56,123 bases of DNA from Micromonospora sicca (GTDB lineage Bacteria; Actinomycetota; Actinomycetes; Mycobacteriales; Micromonosporaceae), in contig NZ_QGKS01000176.1 in assembly GCF_003172935.1 (NCBI RefSeq), positions 1-56,123 of the forward strand, given 5' to 3'. A program made the position numbers and the translations under genes. Shown piece by piece: positions 29,845 to 40,676 of the stretch. Under the pieces are notes generated by a model, which was not told the DNA's origin, made no database searches, and saw only the letters and a program-made list of their open reading frames with translations. The stretch's first letter is position 1. Each line of letters opens with the position of its first letter.

Positions 29845-30213
29845 TCAGTCGACGTTCGGGGCGTAGTCGTGCCCGAAAGGCGCGTCGGCGAGCCGGACGA
29901 CCCCGATCACCACCGCCGCCACCACCGCCACGGCCGCCAGCACCAGGCCCGTCCAGGCCAGCCGTTCCCCCCGCCGCAGCCGCTCCCCGCCAGTCAGGAA
30001 GCCGCCGGAGGCGTACGCCTCCCGACGCGCCTGCCGGGCGAGCTGGAGGGCGATCGTCGACGGCACCACGCCACCGACGAAGAGCCCGGTCAACGCCCCG
30101 ATCAGGCCCAGGGCGAAGACCGCGCGGGCCTTCGTCGACCGGGTCGGCTCGGGGTCGAGCGGGTGGCGCGGACCGTGCTGGGCGACCGGTGCCGGCCCGG
30201 GTGCCGTCGTCAT
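29845..30213 (-). CDS. Small two-helix membrane protein (DUF4190-like)
   Basis: 122 residues with a polar Pro-rich N-terminus, a first helix (ARAVFALGLIGALTGLFVGG), a basic cytoplasmic loop (LARQARREAY ... GGERLRRGERL) and a second helix (WTGLVLAAVAVVAAVVIGVV), then a short outside tail. The layout resembles the C-terminal half of the neighbouring 28829-29737 protein, so the two may be diverged relatives. No known function. Confidence 0.72.
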   Translation of the reverse strand: MTTAPGPAPVAQHGPRHPLDPEPTRSTKARAVFALGLIGALTGLFVGGVVPSTIALQLARQARREAYASGGFLTGGERLRRGERLAWTGLVLAAVAVVAAVVIGVVRLADAPFGHDYAPNVD

Positions 30214-30292
30214 GTCCCCATCATGCCCCGCCGGCCCGGCCGGCGGCCCGGACCGCCCGCCCGCTCCCCCACGCGTCGCATGAACTCCACGG

Positions 30293-30334
30293 ACACGACG
30301 AGGCCCCCGGCGGGTGCCGGGGGCCTCGTCGTGT
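30293..30334 (-). terminator. Strong terminator after rpoC
   Basis: A perfect 19-bp stem, 30293-30311 with 30316-30334, with tetraloop gggt begins 8 nt past the rpoC stop. It is one of the longest perfect hairpins in the window and ends the rpoBC transcript. Confidence 0.88.
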
Positions 30335-30342
30335 ACTGCTGG

Positions 30343-33300
30343 TTAGCGGTACGACCCGAAGTCGAAGTCGTCCAGCGGCACCGCCTGGCCGCTGGCCGGC
30401 CCGAACCCGTAGTCGGTCTCCGGGTAGCCGGTCATCGAGTAGACCTTGGCCTTCGCCTCCTCGGTCGGCTCGACCCGGACGTTGCGGTACTTGCTGATGC
30501 CCGTACCGGCCGGGATGAGCTTACCGATGATCACGTTCTCCTTGAGGCCGACGAGCGAGTCGCTGCGCGAGTTGATCGCCGCGTCGGTCAGCACCCGGGT
30601 GGTCTCCTGGAAGGAGGCCGCCGAGAGCCAGGAGTCGGTGGCCAGCGAGGCCTTGGTGATACCCATCAGCACCGGGCGACCGGCGGCGGGCTCGCCGCCC
30701 TCGCCGACGAGCCGGCGGTTCTCCGACTCGAAGAGCGCCCGGTCGACCAGCACGCCCGGCAGGAACTCGGTCGAGCCGGAGTCGATGACCGTCACCCGCT
30801 TGAGCATCTGGCGGATGATGATCTCGATGTGCTTGTCGTGGATGAGCACACCCTGCGAGCGGTAGACCTCCTGGACCTCCTGGGTCAGGTGGACCTGGAC
30901 CGCGCGCGGGCCGAGGATGCGCAGCAGCTCGTGCGGGTCGATGGTGCCCTCGGTGAGCTTCTCGCCGACCTCGACGTGACCGCCGTCGTGGGTCCGCAGC
31001 TTGACCCGCTTGGAGATCTTGTCGTAGACGATCTCGTCGCTGCCGTCGTCCGGCACCACGATGATCTTCCGGGACCGCTCGCCGTCCTCGATCCGGATCC
31101 GGCCGGGGGTGTCGGCGATGGGCGCCTTACCCTTCGGAACCCGGGCCTCGAAGATCTCCTGGACACGCGGCAGACCCTGGGTGATGTCCTCACCCGCGAC
31201 ACCACCGGTGTGGAAGGTACGCATCGTCAGCTGGGTACCCGGCTCACCGATGGACTGGGCGGCGATGATGCCGACCGCCTCGCCGATGTCGACCGACTTG
31301 CCGGTCGGCAGCGAACGGCCGTAGCAGGCCGCGCAGACGCCCAGCTTCGACTCGCAGGTGAGCACGCTGCGCACCCGCACCGTCTCCACCCCGGCCGCGA
31401 CGATCCTGTCGACCAGGATCGAGTTGAGGTCCTGACCCCGCTCGGCGACGACGGTGCCGTCCGGCCCCTTGATGTCGTCGGCCAGGGTCCGGGCGTGCAC
31501 GCTGGTCTCGGCGTGGGTGTGGACCACCAGCTTGCCGTCGAGCCGCTCGCCGATCTGCATCGGGATGGCGCGGTCGGTGCCGCAGTCCTCCTCACGGATG
31601 ATGACGTCCTGCGAGACGTCCACCAGACGACGGGTCAGGTAACCCGAGTCGGCGGTACGCAGGGCGGTGTCCGCGAGACCCTTACGGGCACCGTGCGTGG
31701 AGATGAAGTACTCCAGCACGGACAGACCCTCCCGGTACGAGGCCTTGATCGGCCGCGGGATGATCTCACCCTTGGGGTTGGCCACCAGACCACGGATCGC
31801 CGCGATCTGCCGGAGCTGGAGCAGGTTACCGCGGGCACCCGAGTTGATCATCTTCCACAGCGGGTTCTCCTGCGGCAGCGCGGTGTCCATCTCCTTGGCG
31901 ACCTCGTTGGTCGCCTTGGTCCAGATCTCGATGAGCTCGCCGCGACGCTCCTCGGCGGTCATCAGACCACGCTGGTACTGCTTGTCGATCCGGTCGGCCT
32001 CCGCCTCGTACCGCTCCAGGATCTCCCGCTTGCGCGGCGGAGCGATGACGTCCTCCATGCCGATCGTCACGCCGGACCAGGTGGCCCAGTGGAAACCGGC
32101 CTCCTTGAGCCCGTCGAGGGTGGCCGCGAGGGCAACCTTCGGGAAGCGCTCGGCGAGGTCGTTGACGATCGCGGAGAGCTGACCCTTGCGGATCTCGTAG
32201 TTCACGAAGCGGTAGCCCTGCGGCAGCGTCTCGTTGAACAGCACCCGACCGAGGGTGGTGTCCACCGTCAGCGGCTCGCCCTCGACCCAACCCTCCGGCG
32301 CGGTCCACGGCTCGGCGCCGGCGCCGTTGTCGACACCGATGACGCCGCGCAGCCGGATCTTGACCGGAGCCTGCAGGTGCAGCTCGCCGTTGTCGAACGC
32401 CATCCGGGCCTCGGCGTCCGAGCTGAACGCCCGGCCCTCGCCCTTCTCACCGGGGGTGAGGTGGGTGAGGTGGTACAGGCCGATGACCATGTCCTGGGTG
32501 GGCATGGTGACCGGCTTGCCGTCGGCCGGCTTCAGGATGTTGTTCGACGAGAGCATCAGGATCCGCGCCTCGGCCTGGGCCTCGGCGGACAGCGGCACGT
32601 GCACCGCCATCTGGTCACCGTCGAAGTCGGCGTTGAACGCGGTGCAGACCAGCGGGTGGATCTGGATGGCCTTGCCCTCGACCAGCTGCGGCTCGAAGGC
32701 CTGGATGCCCAGCCGGTGCAGGGTCGGCGCGCGGTTCAGCAGCACCGGGTGCTCGCCGATGACCTCTTCCAGCACGTCCCACACGACCGGCCGCTGCCGC
32801 TCGACCATCCGCTTGGCGGACTTGATGTTCTGCGCGTGGTTGAGGTCGACCAGCCGCTTCATCACGAACGGCTTGAACAGCTCCAGCGCCATCTGCTTGG
32901 GCAGGCCGCACTGGTGCAGCTTGAGCTTCGGGCCGACCACGATGACCGAACGGCCGGAGTAGTCGACGCGCTTGCCCAGCAGGTTCTGGCGGAACCGGCC
33001 CTGCTTGCCCTTGAGCATGTCGGAGAGCGACTTCAGCGGGCGGTTACCCGGGCCGGTGACCGGCCGGCCACGGCGGCCGTTGTCGAACAGCGCGTCGACG
33101 GCCTCCTGGAGCATCCGCTTCTCGTTGTTGACGATGATCTCGGGCGCGCCGAGGTCGATCAGCCGCTTGAGGCGGTTGTTCCGGTTGATCACCCGGCGGT
33201 ACAGGTCGTTCAGGTCGGAGGTCGCGAAGCGGCCACCGTCCAGCTGCACCATCGGACGCAGGTCCGGCGGGATGACCGGGACGCAGTCCAGCACCATGCC

Positions 33301-34230
33301 GAGCGGCGAGTTGCGGGTGTTCTGGAACGCCGCGACGACCTTCAGCCGCTTGAGCGCCCGGATCTTCCGCTGGCCCTTGCCGGAGCGGATGGTCTCGCGC
33401 AGGCTATCGGCCTCGGCATCCAGGTCCATGTTCTGGACCAGGGCCTTGATGGCCTCGGCGCCCATGCCGCCGGTGAAGTACTCGCCGAAGCGGTCGCGCA
33501 GCTCGCGGTAGAGCAGCTCGTCGGTGACCAGCTGCTTCGGCTCGAGCTTGCGGAAGGTGTCGAGGACCTCGTCGAGGCGGTCGATCTCGCGCTGGGCCCG
33601 GTCGCGGATCTGGCGCATCTCGCGCTCTCCGCCCTCCTTGACCTTGCGCCGGACGTCCGCCTTGGCACCCTCGGCCTCCAGCTCGGCCAGGTCGGCCTCG
33701 AGCTTGGCGGCCCGCTTCTCGATCTCCGAGTCGCGGCTGTTCTCGGCCTGCCGCTTCTCGGCCAGGATCTCGTTCTCGATGGTCGAGAGGTCACGGTGAC
33801 GCGACTCGGCGTCCACGCTCGTCACGACGTACGAGGCGAAGTAGATGATCTTCTCGAGGTCCTTGGGGGCCAGGTCCAGCAGGTAGCCCAGCCGGCTCGG
33901 CACGCCCTTGAAGTACCAGATGTGGGTCACCGGAGCGGCCAGCTCGATGTGCCCCATCCGCTCACGACGGACCTTGGAACGGGTCACCTCGACGCCGCAG
34001 CGCTCGCAGATGATGCCCTTGAAGCGGACCCGCTTGTACTTACCGCAGTAGCACTCCCAGTCCCGCTGCGGACCGAAGATCTTCTCGCAGAAGAGCCCGT
34101 CCTTTTCCGGCTTGAGCGTGCGGTAGTTGATCGTCTCAGGCTTCTTGACCTCACCGTGCGACCACTGACGGATGTCGTCGGCGGTGGCGAGGCCGATGCG
34201 CAGCTCGTCGAAGAAGTTGACGTCGAGCAC
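30343..34230 (-). CDS. rpoC: DNA-directed RNA polymerase subunit beta'
   Basis: Catalytic subunit, 1295 residues. The N-terminal zinc ribbon uses Cys60, Cys62, Cys75 and Cys78. The magnesium-binding NADFDGDQ has Asp535, Asp537 and Asp539. A second zinc site is seen in the [14 protein letters not shown] region. The actinobacterial-type coiled insertion ([15 protein letters not shown]) lies near residues 155-210. The start codon is GTG at 34230. It lies 84 nt after rpoB, with a 10-bp hairpin between. It is followed by a strong terminator, so rpoBC forms its own transcript. Confidence 0.99.
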   Translation of the reverse strand: MLDVNFFDELRIGLATADDIRQWSHGEVKKPETINYRTLKPEKDGLFCEKIFGPQRDWECYCGKYKRVRFKGIICERCGVEVTRSKVRRERMGHIELAAPVTHIWYFKGVPSRLGYLLDLAPKDLEKIIYFASYVVTSVDAESRHRDLSTIENEILAEKRQAENSRDSEIEKRAAKLEADLAELEAEGAKADVRRKVKEGGEREMRQIRDRAQREIDRLDEVLDTFRKLEPKQLVTDELLYRELRDRFGEYFTGGMGAEAIKALVQNMDLDAEADSLRETIRSGKGQRKIRALKRLKVVAAFQNTRNSPLGMVLDCVPVIPPDLRPMVQLDGGRFATSDLNDLYRRVINRNNRLKRLIDLGAPEIIVNNEKRMLQEAVDALFDNGRRGRPVTGPGNRPLKSLSDMLKGKQGRFRQNLLGKRVDYSGRSVIVVGPKLKLHQCGLPKQMALELFKPFVMKRLVDLNHAQNIKSAKRMVERQRPVVWDVLEEVIGEHPVLLNRAPTLHRLGIQAFEPQLVEGKAIQIHPLVCTAFNADFDGDQMAVHVPLSAEAQAEARILMLSSNNILKPADGKPVTMPTQDMVIGLYHLTHLTPGEKGEGRAFSSDAEARMAFDNGELHLQAPVKIRLRGVIGVDNGAGAEPWTAPEGWVEGEPLTVDTTLGRVLFNETLPQGYRFVNYEIRKGQLSAIVNDLAERFPKVALAATLDGLKEAGFHWATWSGVTIGMEDVIAPPRKREILERYEAEADRIDKQYQRGLMTAEERRGELIEIWTKATNEVAKEMDTALPQENPLWKMINSGARGNLLQLRQIAAIRGLVANPKGEIIPRPIKASYREGLSVLEYFISTHGARKGLADTALRTADSGYLTRRLVDVSQDVIIREEDCGTDRAIPMQIGERLDGKLVVHTHAETSVHARTLADDIKGPDGTVVAERGQDLNSILVDRIVAAGVETVRVRSVLTCESKLGVCAACYGRSLPTGKSVDIGEAVGIIAAQSIGEPGTQLTMRTFHTGGVAGEDITQGLPRVQEIFEARVPKGKAPIADTPGRIRIEDGERSRKIIVVPDDGSDEIVYDKISKRVKLRTHDGGHVEVGEKLTEGTIDPHELLRILGPRAVQVHLTQEVQEVYRSQGVLIHDKHIEIIIRQMLKRVTVIDSGSTEFLPGVLVDRALFESENRRLVGEGGEPAAGRPVLMGITKASLATDSWLSAASFQETTRVLTDAAINSRSDSLVGLKENVIIGKLIPAGTGISKYRNVRVEPTEEAKAKVYSMTGYPETDYGFGPASGQAVPLDDFDFGSYR

Positions 34231-34280
34231 TATGTCCCCTATGTCGTCGTCTGTACTGCTTAGCTAGTGGGTGGGCGGAT

Positions 34281-34304
34281 CGGGAGCCGGCGAGCCGGCT
34301 CCCG
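34281..34304 (-). other. Hairpin between rpoB and rpoC
   Basis: A perfect 10-bp stem, cgggagccgg (34281-34290) with ccggctcccg (34295-34304), and tetraloop cgag lie 10 nt past the rpoB stop. It may tune or process the rpoBC message. Confidence 0.5.
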
Positions 34305-34314
34305 ACCGCTCACC

Positions 34315-37300
34315 TCAGACCTCTTCGACCGAGCTCGGCTCGCGCCGGGACAGGTCGATGCCCAGCTCCTCCGCGGCCCGGAACACCTCGTCGTCGGTCT
34401 CGCGCATCTCCAGGGCCACACCGTCGCTGGAGAGCACCTCGACGTTGAGGCACAGCGACTGCAGCTCCTTGAGCAGCACCTTGAACGACTCCGGGATGCC
34501 CGGCTCGGGGATGTTCTCGCCCTTGACGATCGCCTCGTAGACCTTGACCCGGCCGAGGACGTCGTCGGACTTGATGGTCAGCAGTTCCTGCAGGGCGTAG
34601 GCGGCGCCGTACGCCTGCATCGCCCAGCACTCCATCTCACCGAAGCGCTGGCCACCGAACTGCGCCTTACCACCCAGCGGCTGCTGCGTGATCATCGAGT
34701 ACGGGCCGGTCGACCGGGCGTGGATCTTGTCGTCGACCAGGTGGTTGAGCTTCAGGATGTAGATGTAGCCGACCGCGATCGGGTCCGGCAGCGGCTCGCC
34801 GGAGCGACCGTCGAACAGCTGCGCCTTGCCGGAGGAGCCGATCAGCTGCTTGCCGTCCCGGTTGGGCAGGGTCGACGAGAGCAGACCGGAGATCTCCTCC
34901 TCGCGGGCACCGTCGAAGACCGGAGTGGCCACGTTGGTGTCCGGCTCGGACTCGTGGGCGTCGATCGAGCGCAGCTGCTTCTTCCACGCCGCGTCGTCGC
35001 CCTCCACGCTCCAGCCGGTCTTGGCGACCCAGCCGAGGTGGGTCTCCAGGACCTGGCCGATGTTCATCCGGGAGGGCACACCCAGCGGGTTGAGCACGAT
35101 GTCGACCGGGGTGCCGTCCTCCAGGAACGGCATGTCCTCGATCGGCAGGATCTTGGAGATGACGCCCTTGTTGCCGTGCCGGCCCGCGAGCTTGTCACCG
35201 TCCTGGATCTTGCGCTTCTGGGCGACGTACACCCGGACCAGCTCGTTGACGCCCGGCGGCAGCTCGTCGCCGTCCTCGCGGGAGAAGGTACGCACCCCGA
35301 TGACCGTGCCGGTCTCGCCGTGCGGCACCTTCAGCGAGGTGTCCCGGACCTCGCGCGCCTTCTCACCGAAGATCGCGCGGAGCAGCCGCTCCTCCGGGGT
35401 CAGCTCGGTCTCGCCCTTCGGCGTGACCTTGCCGACCAGGATGTCGCCGGGGACGACCTCGGCGCCGATCCGGATGATCCCGCGCTCGTCGAGGTCGGCG
35501 AGCATCTCCTCGCTGACGTTCGGGATGTCGCGGGTGATCTCCTCCGGGCCGAGCTTGGTGTCCCGGGCGTCGACCTCGTGCTCCTCGATGTGGATCGAGG
35601 TGAGCACGTCCTGCTGCACGAGGCGCTGCGACAGGATGATCGCGTCCTCGTAGTTGTGGCCCTCCCAGCACATGAACGCCACGAGCAGGTTGCGCCCGAG
35701 CGCCATCTCGCCCTCGTCGGTGCACGGACCGTCGGCGATGACCTGACCGGCCTCGACGCGGTCGCCCTCGAAGACGACCGGCTTCTGGTTGACGCAGGAG
35801 CCGGCGTTGGAGCGGCGGAACTTGTGCAGCAGGTACGTCCGGCGGTGGCCGTCGTCCTGGTGGACGGTGATGTAGTCGGCGCAGAGGTCCTCGATGACAC
35901 CGCCGACCTCGGCGACGACGACGTCACCGGCGTCGACGGCGGCGCGGTACTCCATGCCGGTGCCGACCAGCGGAGCCTCGGCCTTGACCAGCGGCACCGC
36001 CTGGCGCTGCATGTTCGCGCCCATCAGCGCGCGGTTCGCGTCGTCGTGCTCGAGGAACGGGATCATCGCGGTCGCGACCGAGACCATCTGCCGCGGCGAG
36101 ACGTCCATGTAGTCCACGGCGCCCGGCGCGACGTCCTCGGTCTCGCCGCCCTTACGGCGGACCAGGACGCGGTCCTCGGCGAACGTGCCGTCCGCCTTCA
36201 GCGGCGCGTTGGCCTGCGCCTTGACGAACCGGTCCTCCTCGTCCGCGGTCAGGTAGTCGATCTGGTCGGTGACCCGACCCTCGACGACCTTCCGGTACGG
36301 CGTCTCGATGAAGCCGAACGGGTTGACCCGGGCGAAGGTGGACAGGGCGCCGATCAGACCGATGTTCGGGCCTTCCGGCGTCTCGATCGGGCACATCCGG
36401 CCGTAGTGGGACGGGTGCACGTCACGGACCTCGAAGCCGGCCCGCTCCCGGGACAGACCACCCGGGCCGAGCGCGCTCAGCCGGCGCCGGTGGGTCAGAC
36501 CCGCCAGCGGGTTGGTCTGGTCCATGAACTGGGACAGCTGCGACGTGCCGAAGAACTCCTTGATCGCCGCCACCACCGGGCGGATGTTGATCAGGGTCTG
36601 CGGCGTGATCGCCTCGACGTCCTGGGTGGTCATCCGCTCGCGGACGACCCGCTCCATCCGGGAAAGACCGACCCGGACCTGGTTCTGGATCAGCTCGCCC
36701 ACGGTACGCAGGCGACGGTTGCCGAAGTGGTCGATGTCGTCGGCCTCGTAGCCGTCCTCGCCGGCGTGCAGCCGGCAGAGGTACTCCACGGTGGCGACGA
36801 TGTCGTCCTCGGTGAGCGTGCCGGTGGTGATCGGCACGTCGACTTCGAGCTTCTTGTTGAACTTGTAGCGCCCGACCTTGGCGACGTCGTACCGCTTCGG
36901 GTTGAAGAAGAGGTTGTCGAGCAGGGTCTGGGCGTTCTCACGGGTCGGCGGCTCGCCAGGGCGGAGCTTCCGGTAGATGTCGAGCAGCGCCTCGTCCTGG
37001 CCGGCGATGTGGTCCTTCTCGAGCGTGGTCATCATCAGCTCGGACCAGCCGAACTTCTCACGGATCTGCTCCGCGGACCACCCGATGGCCTTGAGCAGGA
37101 CGGTGACGGCCTGCCGGCGCTTGCGGTCGATGCGAACGCCGACCGTGTCGCGCTTGTCGATGTCGAACTCCAGCCAGGCACCCCGGCTCGGGATGACCTT
37201 GACGCTGGAGAGGTCGCGGTCGGAGGTCTTGTCCGGCTGCTTGTCGAAGTACACGCCCGGGGACCGGACGAGCTGGCTGACCACGACGCGCTCGGTGCCG

Positions 37301-37746
37301 TTGATGATGAAGGTGCCCTTCGGCGTCATCATCGGGAAGTCACCCATGAACACCGTCTGGCTCTTGATCTCGCCAGTGGTGTTGTTGGTGAACTCCGCGG
37401 TCACGAACAGCGGCGCGCAGTAGGTCAGGTCCTTCTCCTTGCACTCCTCGATCGAGGCCTTGACCTCGTCGAAGCGCGGAGCCGAGAAGGAGAGCGACAT
37501 GGTGCCGGAGAAGTCCTCAATGGGACTGATCTCTTCGAGGATCTCCGCGAGACCCGAGCGTGCGTGCGGGTCGTCCGCCGACCGGCCCTGCCAAGCCTCG
37601 TTGCCGACGAGCCAGTCGAAGGACTCGTTCTGAATGGCGAGGAGGTTGGGGACCTCGAGGTGTTCGGTGATCCTGCCGAATGAAACTCGGCGGGGAGCGA
37701 AAGCGCTCGACGTACGACTGGTCTTCGCAGGGCGGGAAGCTGCCAA
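34315..37746 (-). CDS. rpoB: DNA-directed RNA polymerase subunit beta
   Basis: 1143 residues starting at a TTG (37746; [16 protein letters not shown]), preceded by a GGAAGGA at about 7 nt, as in other actinomycetes. A much longer in-frame reading from 38106 covers the leader and was rejected. The rifampicin region has Asp409, His419 and Ser424 (E. coli 516, 526, 531) in the sensitive state, with Thr411 and Ala415 where E. coli has Asn518 and Ser522. The C-terminal [18 protein letters not shown] is complete. Its own promoter is at 37874-37902. Confidence 0.99.
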   Translation of the reverse strand: MAASRPAKTSRTSSAFAPRRVSFGRITEHLEVPNLLAIQNESFDWLVGNEAWQGRSADDPHARSGLAEILEEISPIEDFSGTMSLSFSAPRFDEVKASIEECKEKDLTYCAPLFVTAEFTNNTTGEIKSQTVFMGDFPMMTPKGTFIINGTERVVVSQLVRSPGVYFDKQPDKTSDRDLSSVKVIPSRGAWLEFDIDKRDTVGVRIDRKRRQAVTVLLKAIGWSAEQIREKFGWSELMMTTLEKDHIAGQDEALLDIYRKLRPGEPPTRENAQTLLDNLFFNPKRYDVAKVGRYKFNKKLEVDVPITTGTLTEDDIVATVEYLCRLHAGEDGYEADDIDHFGNRRLRTVGELIQNQVRVGLSRMERVVRERMTTQDVEAITPQTLINIRPVVAAIKEFFGTSQLSQFMDQTNPLAGLTHRRRLSALGPGGLSRERAGFEVRDVHPSHYGRMCPIETPEGPNIGLIGALSTFARVNPFGFIETPYRKVVEGRVTDQIDYLTADEEDRFVKAQANAPLKADGTFAEDRVLVRRKGGETEDVAPGAVDYMDVSPRQMVSVATAMIPFLEHDDANRALMGANMQRQAVPLVKAEAPLVGTGMEYRAAVDAGDVVVAEVGGVIEDLCADYITVHQDDGHRRTYLLHKFRRSNAGSCVNQKPVVFEGDRVEAGQVIADGPCTDEGEMALGRNLLVAFMCWEGHNYEDAIILSQRLVQQDVLTSIHIEEHEVDARDTKLGPEEITRDIPNVSEEMLADLDERGIIRIGAEVVPGDILVGKVTPKGETELTPEERLLRAIFGEKAREVRDTSLKVPHGETGTVIGVRTFSREDGDELPPGVNELVRVYVAQKRKIQDGDKLAGRHGNKGVISKILPIEDMPFLEDGTPVDIVLNPLGVPSRMNIGQVLETHLGWVAKTGWSVEGDDAAWKKQLRSIDAHESEPDTNVATPVFDGAREEEISGLLSSTLPNRDGKQLIGSSGKAQLFDGRSGEPLPDPIAVGYIYILKLNHLVDDKIHARSTGPYSMITQQPLGGKAQFGGQRFGEMECWAMQAYGAAYALQELLTIKSDDVLGRVKVYEAIVKGENIPEPGIPESFKVLLKELQSLCLNVEVLSSDGVALEMRETDDEVFRAAEELGIDLSRREPSSVEEV

Positions 37747-37873
37747 GATGCGTCCTTCCGAGGACCGGTGCTGCAGAACGGCTGGTACGCGTGCACTCCA
37801 ATGACCCCACCAGAAATATCCGCAAACGGACATTTCCGAGCAGGGGACTAGTCGGAAGGCAGCGCAAACTAGC

Positions 37874-37902
37874 AGTGTAGCCGAGAGGCTAACCGCTGTC
37901 CA
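37874..37902 (-). promoter_or_regulatory. Sigma-70-type promoter of rpoB
   Basis: On the minus strand a TGGACA (37902-37897) and a TACACT (37879-37874) lie exactly 17 nt apart, close to the housekeeping consensus. The expected start is near 37867, about 120 nt before the TTG start codon. Confidence 0.75.
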
Positions 37903-38228
37903 GCCCACCCCGCAGGTCATCGCGGAACACGCCTCGGGACCTCGGAAAACCGGGTCTACCGGGCCGCTCGGAACGCGATGTTCCTGCCGGTCCGCTCGGG
38001 TGCCGCGGGCGGTGGTGCTGCCGTTGCCATTACCCGAGAGGTGGCCGTTGCAAGCGCGGAAGTTCTTGCTGGTGTCAGCGTGCCTGTCAGCCCGGTGTCG
38101 CGTCAAGGGCCGGTTACCGGTCGGGGTGTCTTTCCCACCGACGGACTACCGACAGGACCCGCTGTGCGGGGGTACGCCGGACGCCGGACGCGCTGCTCAC
38201 GCCGCTGCCACCGGAACCACCAACCACA

Positions 38229-38262
38229 GCGGGCGGCGATCCGTTCCCGGATCACCGCCCGC
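38229..38262 (-). terminator. Terminator/attenuator after rplL
   Basis: A 15-bp stem (38229-38243 with 38248-38262; one G-U in the RNA) with a four-base loop starts 59 nt past the rplL stop. Many bacteria have a partial terminator at this place to make more L7/L12 than polymerase. Confidence 0.72.
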
Positions 38263-38321
38263 CGCGACGCGGTTGTGCCCCGGCTCACGTGAGCCGGACG
38301 CGCGTCAGGTCGTACGCAAGG

Positions 38322-38705
38322 TCACTTGAGGGTGACCTTGGCACCCTCGCCCTCGAGCTTGGCCTTGGCCTTCTCGGCGGTCTCCTTGTTGGCCTTCTCC
38401 AGGACGGCCTTCGGAGCGGCCTCGACCAGGTCCTTGGCCTCCTTGAGGCCCAGGCCGGTCAGCTCACGCACGACCTTGATGACCTGGATCTTCTTGCCAC
38501 CGTCGGCGTCGAGGATGACGTCGAACTCGTCCTTCTCCGGCTCGGCCTCGGCCGGCGCGGCACCCGGGGCGGCAACGCCCATGGCGACCGGGGCCGCGGC
38601 GGTGACCTCGAAGGTCTCCTCGAACTGCTTCACGAACTCGGAGAGCTCGATCAGCGTCATCTCCTTGAACGCGTCGAGCAGCTCGTCGGTGCTGAGCTTC
38701 GCCAT
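38322..38705 (-). CDS. rplL: 50S ribosomal protein L7/L12
   Basis: Stalk protein present in several copies per ribosome, recruiting translation GTPases. 127 residues comprise an N-terminal dimerisation domain ([21 protein letters not shown]), an Ala/Pro/Gly hinge ([15 protein letters not shown]) and a C-terminal factor-binding domain ([20 protein letters not shown]) ending KVTLK. It lies 54 nt after rplJ and is cotranscribed with it. Confidence 0.98.
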   Translation of the reverse strand: MAKLSTDELLDAFKEMTLIELSEFVKQFEETFEVTAAAPVAMGVAAPGAAPAEAEPEKDEFDVILDADGGKKIQVIKVVRELTGLGLKEAKDLVEAAPKAVLEKANKETAEKAKAKLEGEGAKVTLK

Positions 38706-38759
38706 GTCTGGCGTCCTTTCTAAAGGTGAAAACTAAGAACGTGGGTGCGCCGGGAGGCC

Positions 38760-39305
38760 TCAGGCCGCCTCGGCGCCCTCCTTCTCGCGCTTGTCCTGCA
38801 GGGCGGCCGCCAGACGGGCGGTCTTGGAGAGCGGAGCCTGGAACAGGGCCGCGGCCTTGCTCAGGTTGCCCTTCATCGCGCCAGCCAGCTTGGCCAGCAG
38901 CACCTCGCGGGACTCCAGGTCGGCGAGCTTCGTGACCTCGGCCGCGGAAATGGCCTTGCCCTCGAAGACACCGCCCTTGATGACCAGCTTCGGGTTGGCC
39001 TTCGCGAAGTCGCGAAGCCCCTTCGCCGCCTCGACGACGTCGCCCGAAACGAAAGTCAGCGCGGTAGGACCGGTGAACAGCTCGTCGAGGCCGGAGATGC
39101 CCGCCTCGGTCGCCGCACGCTTGGCCAGCGTGTTCTTCGCGACCGTGTAGGTGGTCTCCGTGCCGAGCGAGCGCCGCAGCTGGGTGAGCTGGGAAACCGT
39201 CAGACCACGGTACTCGGTGAGCACCGCGGCGCCCGCGTTGCGGAAGCTCTCGGTCAGCTCAGCGACGGCCGTGGCCTTGTCGGCCCGGATCGGCTTGTCC
39301 GCCAT
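38760..39305 (-). CDS. rplJ: 50S ribosomal protein L10
   Basis: Stalk base protein, 181 residues, from [17 protein letters not shown]. An upstream start at 39380 would read through the leader and was rejected. The N-terminal rRNA-binding domain has [19 protein letters not shown]. The C-terminal Ala-rich helix binds L7/L12 dimers. L10 bound to L12 represses its own mRNA leader in many bacteria. Here the leader contains a T-tailed hairpin (39390-39417), consistent with attenuation. Confidence 0.97.
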   Translation of the reverse strand: MADKPIRADKATAVAELTESFRNAGAAVLTEYRGLTVSQLTQLRRSLGTETTYTVAKNTLAKRAATEAGISGLDELFTGPTALTFVSGDVVEAAKGLRDFAKANPKLVIKGGVFEGKAISAAEVTKLADLESREVLLAKLAGAMKGNLSKAAALFQAPLSKTARLAAALQDKREKEGAEAA

Positions 39306-39389
39306 GTCCCTCCTCTCTCGTTGCTCGAGGCTGGTCGCCGTCGACGAGCGGAAGCTCTGCGACGGCGCCGGAGGCATCACGACAACGAG

Positions 39390-39417
39390 AAAAGCCCCGG
39401 CGCAGGGCGCGCGGGGC
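39390..39417 (-). terminator. T-tailed hairpin in the rplJ leader (attenuator or upstream terminator)
   Basis: On the minus strand GCCCCG-CGC pairs with GCG-CGGGGC (one bulged C) around a five-base loop and is followed directly by TTTT. This is the only hairpin noticed in the window with a real T-run. It lies 85 nt upstream of rplJ and downstream of the likely rplJ promoter, so it could attenuate rplJ or end the ABC transcript. Confidence 0.65.
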
Positions 39418-39562
39418 GAGGGCCGGCCCGATCACCATGGTCGGCGGACCACGGGGAGAACCGATTTTCGCTTGCCGCCCTGCGCGGGTCGCCCGTCATC
39501 GCGGGACCTTCGACCGTGCCGGGGCACGGTGACCAGCGGTCTCTGGGTGGAACTACCGGATC

Positions 39563-39592
39563 AGGCTACGCGACGGGTCCGCGTACCGCCAA
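39563..39592 (-). promoter_or_regulatory. Candidate promoter of rplJ-rplL
   Basis: On the minus strand a TTGGCG (39592-39587) and a TAGCCT (39568-39563) are separated by 18 nt. Both hexamers are moderate matches. The leader would be about 255 nt, the usual scale for an L10-autoregulated leader. Confidence 0.4.
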
Positions 39593-39614
39593 ATCGCCCC
39601 GGGAGTGCGCCCGG

Positions 39615-39788
39615 TCACCTCAGGCCCGGGAGCGGCGCCGCCAGGCGTAGCCGACCAGCGCCGTAGGCCTCCGCCGGCTGGGCCCGGCCGCCGCCGTAGA
39701 GGACGCCGAGGGCGAGCAGGCCGGCCAGCACCGGCGCCCGTCCGGTACGCAGGAAGCCGGCCAGCCGCAGCCGGACCAGCGCGGTCAC
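39615..39788 (-). pseudogene. Truncated ABC-transporter permease remnant
   Basis: A GTG overlapping the ATPase stop (GTGA, 39785-39788) opens a frame reading VTALVRLRLAGFLRTGRAP then LAGLLALGVLYGGGRAQ. This looks like the N-terminus and first helix of a multi-spanning permease. It stops after only 57 codons, and the rest of the expected protein is missing before the rplJ leader begins. The family reading is from memory of actinobacterial permeases that pair with such ATPases. An independent 57-residue protein is possible but less likely. Confidence 0.55.
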
Positions 39789-40645
39789 CGGGCGGCCTCC
39801 CGGGCCGGACCGGCCGCCCCCGGCTCGCCCGGCGCGGCGCCGTCACCGACGGGACCCGTGATCGACGGAACCGGCGGCGACCCGGCCTCGGCCCGGCCCG
39901 GCGCGGCCGGCGGGTCGGCGGCACGTACCCGGAGGACCCGGTGACCGTCGGCGCGCAGCCGCGCCACGATGCCGGCGACCCGCGCGGCCGGGACCGCCAA
40001 CTCGACCACCGCCGTCGCCTCCGCCCTGGACGGGGCGTCCTCGGTGACCGCGCCGTCGGCGACCGTCCAGTGCCGCGCGCCGGGCAGCCGGACCGTCTCG
40101 CCGCGGTGGTCGCTGACCAGCACCGCTCCCCCGTCCGCCAGTACCTCGTCGATCAGCTCGGGGACCAGTTCCCGGGCCGCGGCGTCCAGCCCCTCCCAGG
40201 GCTCGTCCAGGACCAGCAGGCCGGGCGGACGGAGCATCGCCTGGGCCAGGCCGACCTTCTGGGCGGTGCCCTTCGACAGCTGGGGCAGCCGGGCCCCGCG
40301 GAACGGCGCCAAGCCGAGCCGCTCCACCCAATCCGCCACCGCCCGGTCGGCGACCGAGCCCGCGAGCCCGGCCACCCGGCCCATCGCGGCGAGGTAGTGC
40401 GCCACGGTGAACGGCTGGTCGGCCGGGAACCGCTCCGGGACCCAGCCGACGGCGGCGGGCCGGTCGACCACCCGGCCGCGGGTCGGCCGGAGCACCCCGG
40501 CGGCGAGCTGGAGCAGCGTGGACTTGCCCACCCCGTTGCGGCCGAGGACGACCGCGACCTCACCCGGGCCGATCCGCACGTCCATTTCCCGGAGCACCCA
40601 CGGGCCGCGCCGCTGGTACCGCACCCAGACGTCCTCCAGCCGCAT
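39785..40645 (-). CDS. ABC transporter ATP-binding protein
   Basis: 286-residue single ABC domain. Walker A GRNGVGKS is at residues 35-42. The C-loop is degenerate in form (LSKGTAQKVGLAQ), Walker B is LLVLDEPWEG and the switch His is in LVSDHRGE. After the ABC core (residues 1-205) is a roughly 80-residue Ala/Pro-rich tail. The start MRLEDVWVRY was chosen over an upstream in-frame codon. It lies between rplA and rplJ, an interval normally free of genes, and behind a strong terminator. Its partner permease appears truncated, so transport activity is doubtful unless another permease serves it. Confidence 0.9.
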   Translation of the reverse strand: MRLEDVWVRYQRRGPWVLREMDVRIGPGEVAVVLGRNGVGKSTLLQLAAGVLRPTRGRVVDRPAAVGWVPERFPADQPFTVAHYLAAMGRVAGLAGSVADRAVADWVERLGLAPFRGARLPQLSKGTAQKVGLAQAMLRPPGLLVLDEPWEGLDAAARELVPELIDEVLADGGAVLVSDHRGETVRLPGARHWTVADGAVTEDAPSRAEATAVVELAVPAARVAGIVARLRADGHRVLRVRAADPPAAPGRAEAGSPPVPSITGPVGDGAAPGEPGAAGPAREAAR

Positions 40646-40676
40646 GCCGCGAGCCTCCCACAGCGGACAGACGAAG

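Larger units (their letters stand above)
37747..38321. other. rplL-rpoB intergenic region
   Basis: 575 nt without a gene. In transcription order it holds the rplL terminator (38229-38262), about 330 nt in which nothing is recognised, the rpoB promoter (37874-37902), and a leader of about 120 nt. The ORFs called here are GC-driven. Confidence 0.6.

Noticed and set aside
29218..34263. 1681-codon plus-strand open frame
   Set aside because: It lies exactly antisense to rpoC; the absence of stops is a by-product of high GC and codon bias. No family motif.
34267..37683. 1138-codon plus-strand open frame
   Set aside because: Antisense shadow of rpoB.
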